This document shows positions 1 through 5,997 of a stretch of DNA of 7,880 nucleotides, piece by piece. Both the position numbers and the translations under genes were made by a program. The notes beneath the pieces are model-generated. The model ran no database searches, was not told the DNA's origin, and worked only from the letters and a program-made list of their open reading frames with translations. The stretch lies in NCBI GenBank assembly GCA_030635405.1, contig DAOVZA010000076.1, forward strand, positions 1-7,880, given 5' to 3'. Position 1 is the stretch's first letter. Every line of letters begins with the position of its first letter. Source of the stretch: Desulfocapsa sp. GTDB taxonomy: Bacteria; Desulfobacterota; Desulfobulbia; Desulfobulbales; Desulfocapsaceae.

Positions 1-561
1 AGCTATTCCGGGCTTGAGTTTACTGCTGGAATTCCAGGTTCGCTTGGTGGCGCGGTGGTTATGAACGCTGGAGCCTTCGGGCAGGAAATGGCTGGCGTTA
101 TAGCAGAGGTTGAGGTGATCTCATCGTCCACAGAAATTGAAGTTCTAAGTCGTGAGCAGTTAGACTTTCGCTATAGATTGTGGGCAAATCAGGGCATTGC
201 AGATAAAAAAAGAATTGTTCTTTCAGTGGACCTGAATATTAAAGTTGATGATCAGGAGAAGATTAAAGACCGTTGCCGTGAAAACCTTAGAAAACGAAAA
301 AAAGCACAGCCAAAACTTCAGAAAAATGCAGGTTCGTTTTTTAAGAACCCAGAAGGTGATTTTGCAGGGCGACTTATTGAAGCATCGGGACTAAAGGGCA
401 GGTGTTACGGTGGAGCTATGATATCTCCTGTTCATGCCAATTTTCTTGTAAACACTGGAGATGCAACAGCAGATGATGTGCAGCAATTGATGGAACTTGT
501 GACCGAGCAAGTGAAAAAGGATAGTGGCGTGCAACTTTACCCAGAAGTACATTTTCTCTGA
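1..561 (+). CDS. murB: UDP-N-acetylenolpyruvoylglucosamine reductase MurB, 3' part
   Basis: Cytoplasmic FAD enzyme that reduces UDP-GlcNAc-enolpyruvate to UDP-MurNAc with NADPH, the second committed step of peptidoglycan precursor synthesis. The reading frame is open from base 1, so the start and most of the FAD-binding domain lie outside the window; 186 residues are visible. They begin with the conserved GLEFTAGIPGSLGGA flavin-binding stretch (from about residue 4). An FRYR segment (fragment residues 56-59) carries the Tyr-Arg pair, GSFFKNP (111-117) holds the catalytic Ser at 112, and LYPEVHFL at the end holds the catalytic Glu at 182. The short distance between the YR pair and the Ser, and the early end after the Glu, fit type II MurB enzymes, which lack the extra tyrosine loop of E. 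coli MurB (inference). The stop is followed 15 nt later by ftsQ, with no ddl between them. The GTG at base 55 is an internal codon, not the start. Confidence 0.97.
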   Translation, partial: SYSGLEFTAGIPGSLGGAVVMNAGAFGQEMAGVIAEVEVISSSTEIEVLSREQLDFRYRLWANQGIADKKRIVLSVDLNIKVDDQEKIKDRCRENLRKRKKAQPKLQKNAGSFFKNPEGDFAGRLIEASGLKGRCYGGAMISPVHANFLVNTGDATADDVQQLMELVTEQVKKDSGVQLYPEVHFL

Positions 562-576
562 TCGGGTTGTGAAAGA

Positions 577-1572
577 ATGAAAAAACAATCATTACTGGAA
601 AAACTCAGGTTCTTTTCAAACATAAAAAAAAATAAGGAAAGTGGTGCCTCCGCATTGTCCCGTGAAATGAATCAAAAGGGATATAAAGCAAAGCATTTGA
701 GCAGTTCTTCAAGAAAGAAAAGCTTACGGGAAAAATGGCTGGCAAAAAAAGAAGAACGCGGACAACAAATAGCTGGGGTAGCAGGCCCTAAAAAAGAAAA
801 AGAACAGAGTTTTTTCAAGAAAGCAATAGTTGTAAGTGTTGTTCTGATAGGCGGATATTTTATTACCATCGGAGCGTTAAGTACTTTTTTAGGAGATTTA
901 CTCTATTTTCGTATCCATGAAATCGAATTTAGCGGTTGTGCAGTAACAAATCAGAAGACTCTAAGGAAATATGCAAATATTTCCTATGAGTTAAATATGT
1001 TAACTCTGCAGCCAAAAGTTATAGAGGAACGTCTTAAACAGCATCCCTGGATTGAGCAGGCAACAATTAGAAGGATCTGGCCTGATGGTCTGGTTGTTTC
1101 TATAAAGGAGTATCGTCCTCGTGCTTTAGTTGTTGTGGGTGATGAAGAGAGTTTCCAATATCTCGATCGAAAAGGTGTTCTCTTTGCAACGGTTGAAGCT
1201 GGGCAGGATTTGGATTTTCCGGTGATAACCGGGCTTGATGTTTTTAAAACGGAAGATGAAAAAAAAGAATTGCTTGCATCGGCAAATATGTTTTTGCGCT
1301 TAGCAGGTGAAAACAATCCTAATCTTCCAGCTCAGAATATTTCTGAGATTCATTTTACATCTGAAGGTGAATTGATTCTCTATCTTGTGGAACGACCCTT
1401 TCCTATCTATTTTGGGAAAGGTGCCATGAGAAGGAAATTTTCTCAGTTACACCGGGTTCTAAAAGTGTTGTATAAAAAGAAGAAAGGGAAGGCAATAATC
1501 GAAGATGTGGCCTATATCCGAATGGATTATCAGGAAGATAAAGTTTTAGTGGCACGAAATCACTCAGGGTAA
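577..1572 (+). CDS. ftsQ: Cell division protein FtsQ (POTRA domain, bitopic)
   Basis: Inner-membrane divisome protein that in known bacteria recruits FtsB and FtsL and couples the Z-ring to septal wall synthesis. It has 331 residues. A long cytoplasmic tail (1-82) rich in Lys, Arg and Ser comes first, then one membrane segment (about 83-106, rich in Ile, Val and Gly). A POTRA domain follows (about 111-179): FRIHEIEFSG, the helix with LTLQPKVIEERLKQHPWIEQA, and the RIWPDGLVVSIKEYRP strand. The FtsQ/DivIB domain then runs to the end, including YLDRKGVLF and a closing IRMDYQEDKVLVAR-like strand. Positive residues before the membrane segment predict an N-in topology. The ATG at 577 has only a weak purine-rich upstream site (GAAAGA), so translation may depend on coupling to murB, which ends 15 nt before. 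ftsA starts 4 nt after the stop. The cytoplasmic tail is much longer than the roughly 25 residues of E. coli FtsQ. Confidence 0.95.
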   Translation: MKKQSLLEKLRFFSNIKKNKESGASALSREMNQKGYKAKHLSSSSRKKSLREKWLAKKEERGQQIAGVAGPKKEKEQSFFKKAIVVSVVLIGGYFITIGALSTFLGDLLYFRIHEIEFSGCAVTNQKTLRKYANISYELNMLTLQPKVIEERLKQHPWIEQATIRRIWPDGLVVSIKEYRPRALVVVGDEESFQYLDRKGVLFATVEAGQDLDFPVITGLDVFKTEDEKKELLASANMFLRLAGENNPNLPAQNISEIHFTSEGELILYLVERPFPIYFGKGAMRRKFSQLHRVLKVLYKKKKGKAIIEDVAYIRMDYQEDKVLVARNHSG

Positions 1573-1576
1573 GGAA

Positions 1577-2842
1577 ATGGATGAAATCGAAGTGAATGCA
1601 GTTGAGGGTCTGGATCTCAGGCAGGATAAAGAAGAACGGGAAACTGGAGACCTCGTCGTAGGACTTGATATAGGAACCACGAAGATTTGTTGTGTGGTTG
1701 GGGAAGTCTTTGATGACGGAGTTGATATCATAGGTATAGGTACGGCACCTTCGGTTGGTTTAAAGAAAGGGGTGGTTGTTAATATCGAATCCACTGTGAA
1801 ATCGATTAAACAAGCTGTCAAACAAGCTGAGGAATCAGCCAAATGTGATCTTCATAATGTCTACGTTGGTATTGCGGGGAATCATATCAAAGGTTTTAAC
1901 AGCCCTGGAATTCTTGCCATTAATGGACGAGAGATCAAGGAAGCTGATGTTGAAGATGTTATTGTAGCTGCCCGTACGGTTAAAATCTCTGAGAATCAGC
2001 AGATTATCCATGTTCTTCCACAGGAATATATGGTGGATGATCATACAGGAATTCAAAATCCGCTAGGTATGACCGGAGTTCGTCTGGTTACAAACGTTCA
2101 TATTGTCACAGCCGATATGGGAGCTGTACACAACCTCTATACCTGTTGTGATAAGGCAGGGCTGGAAGTCTCTGATATGGTATTGGAATCCATTGCATCA
2201 GCCCATGCCACATTAAGTGCAGACGAGATGGAACTTGGTGTAGCACTACTCGATATTGGTGGTGGCACAACAGATCTTGCTGTTTTTTGTGATGGAACCA
2301 TTCGCCATACCTGTGAGATAGGCCTTGGCGGACATAATTTAACAAACGATCTGTCAGTTGGATTACGCACTCCCTTGCAGGATGCCGAACGCTTAAAAGA
2401 GGATTTTGGAAGTGCAATCTCCTCAGTGGTGAAACCAAATCACGTAGTGGATGTACCAACGGTTGGCGATAGAGAGCCGCGTAAAGTAACACAAAAGGTT
2501 CTGGTGGATATTGTACAGGCACGAATGGTTGAAATTCTGGAAATGGTAAATCAGAATTTAATAAGTTGTGGTTTAAAGAATAAAATTAATGGTGGCATCG
2601 TTATAACCGGAGGAACGGCCTTACTTGCAAATCTTGCAGACTTAGCTGAACAGATATTTGATTTGCCAGTTCGAATAGGATATCCGGCTCAGATCGGTGG
2701 CAAGGTAAGGGAAGTAAACACTCCACGCTGCACAACTGGTGTCGGACTGGTTATGTACGGACGTCAGCATCAGGTTGATCATCGTTATAGCGACAGCTCC
2801 ATGGTGGGTCGAATGAAAGACTGGCTCAGGAAGATAATGTGA
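1577..2842 (+). CDS. ftsA: Cell division protein FtsA (actin-like FtsZ tether)
   Basis: Actin-family ATPase that anchors FtsZ filaments to the inner membrane and recruits later divisome proteins. It has 421 residues, the usual family length. The phosphate-1 loop VGLDIGTTKICCVVGE is at 28-43, followed by the 1C (SHS2) subdomain typical of FtsA (about 100-180). The phosphate-2 loop LLDIGGGTTDLAVF is at 224-237 and the adenosine motif GGIVITGGTALL at 339-350. The last 14 residues, SMVGRMKDWLRKIM (408-421), form the expected amphipathic membrane-targeting helix after a variable linker. The ATG at 1577 sits 7 nt after an AGGG (1566-1569) and 4 nt after the ftsQ stop; AAGGA at 1571-1575 is too close to serve it well. 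About 24 mostly acidic residues precede the actin fold, longer than usual. The only other in-frame start candidate before the fold is GTG 1592. Confidence 0.97.
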   Translation: MDEIEVNAVEGLDLRQDKEERETGDLVVGLDIGTTKICCVVGEVFDDGVDIIGIGTAPSVGLKKGVVVNIESTVKSIKQAVKQAEESAKCDLHNVYVGIAGNHIKGFNSPGILAINGREIKEADVEDVIVAARTVKISENQQIIHVLPQEYMVDDHTGIQNPLGMTGVRLVTNVHIVTADMGAVHNLYTCCDKAGLEVSDMVLESIASAHATLSADEMELGVALLDIGGGTTDLAVFCDGTIRHTCEIGLGGHNLTNDLSVGLRTPLQDAERLKEDFGSAISSVVKPNHVVDVPTVGDREPRKVTQKVLVDIVQARMVEILEMVNQNLISCGLKNKINGGIVITGGTALLANLADLAEQIFDLPVRIGYPAQIGGKVREVNTPRCTTGVGLVMYGRQHQVDHRYSDSSMVGRMKDWLRKIM

Positions 2843-2888
2843 TTTTTTTGAAATTTGTAAAAAATATGTTTCAGTGACAGGTTGTAAA

Positions 2889-2897
2889 TGCTATGAT
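2889..2897 (+). promoter_or_regulatory. Candidate extended -10 promoter upstream of ftsZ
   Basis: TGCTATGAT reads as an extended -10 (TGn followed by TATGAT, five of six matches to the sigma70 consensus). It lies in the AT-rich gap after ftsA. A hexamer 17 nt upstream (TTTCAG, 2869-2874) is only a weak -35, which extended -10 promoters tolerate. Transcription would begin near 2904, giving an ftsZ leader of about 60 nt that contains the hairpin and palindrome. Extra promoters for ftsZ are common in known dcw clusters. This is a sequence match only. Confidence 0.4.
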
Positions 2898-2916
2898 TTG
2901 TTAGTTTAAATGTTAT

Positions 2917-2940
2917 GCGGTTTTCTTATTAGAAAACTGC
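2917..2940 (+). promoter_or_regulatory. Hairpin in the ftsZ leader
   Basis: GCGGTTTTCT (2917-2926) and AGAAAACTGC (2931-2940) pair over all 10 positions, with one G-U wobble, around a TATT loop. The end of the hairpin is 15 nt before the ftsZ Shine-Dalgarno sequence. A short T-run (2943-2946) follows, so a weak terminator or attenuator is possible, but the stem is AT-rich and the T-run only four long. Effects on ftsZ mRNA stability or translation are equally possible. Pairing is seen directly; function is inferred. Confidence 0.5.
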
Positions 2941-2947
2941 AGTTTTC
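2932..2947. repeat. Perfect 16-bp palindrome before ftsZ
   Basis: GAAAACTGCAGTTTTC is identical to its reverse complement. It shares its left half with the 3' arm of the hairpin at 2917-2940, so the region holds the GTTTTC unit three times in alternating orientation. As DNA it could be an operator for a dimeric regulator. As RNA it could form a six-pair stem with a UGCA loop that excludes the upstream hairpin. It ends 8 nt before the GGGAG of ftsZ. Confidence 0.5.
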
Positions 2948-2955
2948 GTGAATAT

Positions 2956-2960
2956 GGGAG
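2956..2960 (+). promoter_or_regulatory. Shine-Dalgarno site that decides the ftsZ start
   Basis: GGGAG lies 5 nt before the ATG at 2966. It supports that ATG over the in-frame GTG at 2948 and ATG at 2954, neither of which has a purine-rich site at proper distance. Confidence 0.75.
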
Positions 2961-2965
2961 AACAT

Positions 2966-4198
2966 ATGCCGTTTAGAATGGCGGAAACAGAAGGTGTTGC
3001 GGTAGTTAAGGTCATTGGTGTTGGTGGAGGTGGTGGAAATGCCATTAACACAATGGTTGAAAATCGCTTGCAGGGTGTTGAATTTATCACGGCCAATACT
3101 GATAAACAGGCTCTTGATCAGTCTTGTGCTGATGTGTGTCTTCAGATTGGGCCTGGTATTACCAAAGGCCTTGGAGCAGGAGCTGATCCTGAAACCGGTG
3201 AAAATTCAGCTCATGAGTCCATCGATGAGATAACAGACAGCCTGAAAGGTGCTGATATGGTTTTCGTTGCTGCAGGGCTTGGTGGCGGAACCGGAACAGG
3301 TGCCGCACCAGTTGTTGCAAAGGCAGCCAGAGAAATGGGTGCGTTAACCGTAGCTGTTGTGACCAAACCCTTTCATTTTGAGGGTAAGTTTCGCATGCGT
3401 AATGCCGAGAAAGGCTGGGAAGAGTTACGGAAGTATGCCGATACTATAATTACCGTACCCAATGATCGTCTGCTTTCTCTTATGCAGAAAAATTCCAAGC
3501 TTTCAGATATGCTGAGCATGGCTGATAAGGTTTTGCTTCAGGCAGTTAAAGGCATTACTGATCTTATAAATGTGCCAGGACTTATGAATGCGGATTTTGC
3601 TGATCTGCGTACTGTAATGCGTGAAGTTGGTCCGGCAATTATGGGTAGTGGCTTTGCAGTAGGTGAAAACCGGGCAACTGAAGCTGCTCATCGAGCCATT
3701 GACAATCAACTTCTTGAAGATGTTGGGATTGATGGTGCACGCGGTCTGCTAATTAATATTTCTGCCTCTGAAGAATCATTTACCATGGCCGAGTTCATGG
3801 AAGCATCTGCTCTTATTCAGGATAAGGTTGATGACGAAGCTAAGGTCGTTATTGGTGCTTTGTATGATGATGCACTTGGCGATGAACTGCACGTTACTGT
3901 GATTGCCACAGGTGTTGGTGAGTCAGTTCCAAAGAAGAAAGATCTTGTTCAGGTTGAAATGCCTACAAAACCTGTTGCTGTCAGAGAAACCAGGGAAGAC
4001 GAAACCCGTCCGGCAAACCCCACTGATGCCACTCCTAATCGGGGCTCTGGAAATTCAATTTTTCCCTCTTCAAATTTCAACGGATTTGAAAATCATGGTA
4101 TTTCCTCCGGGGATTCTCAAAAGACCGGTAAAGAAAGCAGACCCTGGAATGAGGAATTATTGGAAACACCAACGTATCTTCGAAAAAAAGCCAACTAA
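2966..4198 (+). CDS. ftsZ: Cell division protein FtsZ (tubulin-like GTPase)
   Basis: GTPase that polymerises into the cytokinetic ring at midcell, tethered by FtsA. The product has 410 residues from ATG 2966, a normal length. [15 protein letters not shown] opens the nucleotide domain (about 14-28). The tubulin signature GGGTGTG is at 106-112. PNDRLL is near 165-170. The T7 loop [11 protein letters not shown] (208-218) carries the Asp residues D210 and D213 that complete the active site of the neighbouring subunit. A disordered linker rich in Pro, Ser, Asn and Gly spans about 321-390. The C-terminal peptide [10 protein letters not shown] is the conserved tail that binds FtsA and similar partners. 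The start was chosen by its GGGAG site and by the close fit of [10 protein letters not shown] to the usual short N-terminus. The radical SAM gene begins 5 nt after the stop. All key residues are present. Confidence 0.98.
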   Translation: MPFRMAETEGVAVVKVIGVGGGGGNAINTMVENRLQGVEFITANTDKQALDQSCADVCLQIGPGITKGLGAGADPETGENSAHESIDEITDSLKGADMVFVAAGLGGGTGTGAAPVVAKAAREMGALTVAVVTKPFHFEGKFRMRNAEKGWEELRKYADTIITVPNDRLLSLMQKNSKLSDMLSMADKVLLQAVKGITDLINVPGLMNADFADLRTVMREVGPAIMGSGFAVGENRATEAAHRAIDNQLLEDVGIDGARGLLINISASEESFTMAEFMEASALIQDKVDDEAKVVIGALYDDALGDELHVTVIATGVGESVPKKKDLVQVEMPTKPVAVRETREDETRPANPTDATPNRGSGNSIFPSSNFNGFENHGISSGDSQKTGKESRPWNEELLETPTYLRKKAN

Positions 4199-4203
4199 AT
4201 CAT

Positions 4204-5997
4204 TTGGGTAGGGCAAAGCAGAAAAAAAGAGGTACTGGCGCAGCAGTGAGTCTTCTAGATCAGGAAAGCGGCACTTATCTCAAAAAGTGGACGGGGCGAC
4301 TTCCCGTTGCTCTTCTCTATCCAAATAAATATGGCGTAGGTGTTTCCAGTCTTGGGTTTCAGCTTGTTTATTCCCTATTGAATGATAACGAGCACATTGT
4401 CTGTGAACGCTTTTTCTTACCGGAAGATAATCATTCCACTTTTCGTTCCTTTGAATCAGGTCGGTCACTCTCCGAATTCCCACTTCTTTTTTATTCCATA
4501 AGTTTCGAGCATGATTATGTGAATGTTGCTCGTCTTCTTTTAGCAGGTGGTGTCCCACTTTTTTCTGAAAATCGTGATGATGCGCTCATTACGCCTGCTA
4601 ATCCACTGGTTATTGGCGGAGGGGTTGCAACATTTATGAACCCCGAACCTCTGGCGGACTTTACAGATCTTTTTCTTCTTGGAGAAGCTGAGGCGATGCT
4701 TCCCTCATTTCTTTCTCTTGTAAGTGAAAAGCTAGGTCAAGTCACACGTTCTCAGCTTCTCGTATCTATTCAGAAAGAAATTCATGGTTCCTATGTTCCA
4801 GCATTATATAAACCTGTTTATAGTGAACAAACTGGACGGCTAATTTCCAGTGTACCTACTCAGGATGGGATACCTCAAAGAATAGCAAAGGTTATTGTTG
4901 ATAAGGTTACAAAGGCTGCTCATTCGCAACTACTGAGCCCTGCAGCCGAATTTTCAAACCTTTATGTTACGGAACTTGGCAGAGGCTGCTCTCGTGGTTG
5001 CAGGTTTTGTGCAGCTGGTTTTATTTATAGACCGCCAAGATTATGGGATGCTGATGCTGTTGTGAAAGGCTTGGAAGAGCGCAAAGTCGATGTCAATCGA
5101 ATAGGTCTGCTCGGGATGGAATTGGCTGATTCGGAAGAACTGGAAACTCTCTCTTCATATCTCCTTGATAGCGGTTGCTCCCTCTCCTTTTCATCTCTTC
5201 GTGCAGATAGAATTTCAGGACCGTTACTCAAACTTCTTGGCAACAGTGGCCTGAAAAGTGTTGCAATCGCCCCAGATGGTGCTTCTGAACGTTTACGGAG
5301 GGTTATCAACAAGAACCTCACAGAAGAAGATATTTTAAATGCAGTGGAACGTCTTGCGGAAGTTGGCCTCTATAAATTAAAACTCTACCTTATGATAGGG
5401 TTACCAACTGAGACCTATGACGATCTGCAGGAAATGCTGGATCTTATAAAAAAGGTAAGGGAACGTATGCTCCCAATTGGAAAGGCAAGAGGGCGACTGT
5501 GTGAGATCACCTTATCTGTGAATTGTTTTGCTCCCAAGCCATGGACACCATTTCAATTTCACCCCTTTGGAGGAGAAACTCTTGAGGTTCATGAAGAAGG
5601 TTTGGCTGCGCATGCAATCAAGTCTTTGAAAAAGAAGATAGATTTTTTAAAGAAAGGAATACGATCTGAAGCAAATGTGAGTATAAATCATGATAAACCC
5701 GATAATGTACTTTTCCAGGCGGTACTAGCTCGAGGAGATCGACGTATGGGGATGGTGCTTGCTGAGATGGCTATTAAAGCTAAACCCTGGAAACAGGTTA
5801 TGCGATCATTAGACTTATCCCCTGAATTTTTTGCAATCTATCAGTATGGAAAAGATGATTATTTCCCCTGGAATTGCGTGGATCATTCCATAGATCAGGA
5901 GTATTTATGGAATGACTATCAAAAAGGTTTTGAAGCCAGGACAACCATAGCATGTGACACGAGCGTTTGTAGACGATGCGGAGTGTGTGGTGATTGA
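4204..5997 (+). CDS. Radical SAM protein with B12-binding-like N-terminal domain, function unknown
   Basis: Predicted cytoplasmic iron-sulfur enzyme; 597 residues if it starts at TTG 4204. An N-terminal Rossmann-like region (about 33-175, with ALLYPNKYGVGVSSLGFQ and PLVIGGGVATFMNPEPL) resembles the B12-binding-like domains that precede many radical SAM cores; I see no DxHxxG cobalamin ligand motif. The core has the CxxxCxxC cluster motif in GRGCSRGCRFCAAGF (C262, C266, C269) for the SAM-binding 4Fe-4S cluster. The C-terminus ends in CDTSVCRRCGVCGD with C584, C589, C592 and C595, which could bind a second cluster or zinc. The layout resembles the TIGR03960-type family from memory; no reaction is established to my knowledge. 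The start is uncertain: TTG 4204 lacks a clear ribosome site but lies 5 nt after the ftsZ stop, fitting translational coupling; GTG 4246 is the alternative. No ATG occurs before residue 145. The gene's last 8 nt overlap the histidine kinase gene. Confidence 0.85.
   Translation: MGRAKQKKRGTGAAVSLLDQESGTYLKKWTGRLPVALLYPNKYGVGVSSLGFQLVYSLLNDNEHIVCERFFLPEDNHSTFRSFESGRSLSEFPLLFYSISFEHDYVNVARLLLAGGVPLFSENRDDALITPANPLVIGGGVATFMNPEPLADFTDLFLLGEAEAMLPSFLSLVSEKLGQVTRSQLLVSIQKEIHGSYVPALYKPVYSEQTGRLISSVPTQDGIPQRIAKVIVDKVTKAAHSQLLSPAAEFSNLYVTELGRGCSRGCRFCAAGFIYRPPRLWDADAVVKGLEERKVDVNRIGLLGMELADSEELETLSSYLLDSGCSLSFSSLRADRISGPLLKLLGNSGLKSVAIAPDGASERLRRVINKNLTEEDILNAVERLAEVGLYKLKLYLMIGLPTETYDDLQEMLDLIKKVRERMLPIGKARGRLCEITLSVNCFAPKPWTPFQFHPFGGETLEVHEEGLAAHAIKSLKKKIDFLKKGIRSEANVSINHDKPDNVLFQAVLARGDRRMGMVLAEMAIKAKPWKQVMRSLDLSPEFFAIYQYGKDDYFPWNCVDHSIDQEYLWNDYQKGFEARTTIACDTSVCRRCGVCGD
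5980..5983 (+). promoter_or_regulatory. Shine-Dalgarno site that decides the histidine kinase start
   Basis: GGAG lies 6 nt before GTG 5990, inside the codons for the last Cys-rich residues of the radical SAM protein. It favours GTG 5990 over GTG 5954, which has no such site and would overlap the upstream gene by 44 nt, and over GTG 5987, which is only 3 nt away. Confidence 0.65.

Noticed and set aside
1808..1829. Direct repeat of AAACAAGCTG with 12-bp period in ftsA
   Set aside because: It encodes a repeated Lys-Gln-Ala in a helix of FtsA and is just two copies; explained by the protein.
2106..2522. 138-residue open frame on the minus strand within ftsA
   Set aside because: It lies wholly opposite a conserved actin-fold gene, shows no recognisable domain, and has a biased low-complexity composition expected of an antisense shadow.
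2917..2947. Reading the ftsZ leader hairpin as a full intrinsic terminator
   Set aside because: The stem is AT-rich and only four T residues follow, and essential ftsZ lies directly downstream; kept as a possible regulatory hairpin only.
2948..2965. Longer FtsZ from GTG 2948 or ATG 2954
   Set aside because: GGGAG at 2956-2960 is well placed for ATG 2966 and lies inside or too near the earlier candidates.
3903..4211. 102-residue plus-strand frame overlapping the end of ftsZ
   Set aside because: It is an alternative frame of the FtsZ linker and tail, whose conserved C-terminal peptide confirms the ftsZ frame.
5954..5989. Longer form of the histidine kinase from GTG 5954
   Set aside because: No Shine-Dalgarno site, a 44-nt overlap, and the extra residues only mirror the conserved Cys-rich tail of the upstream gene.
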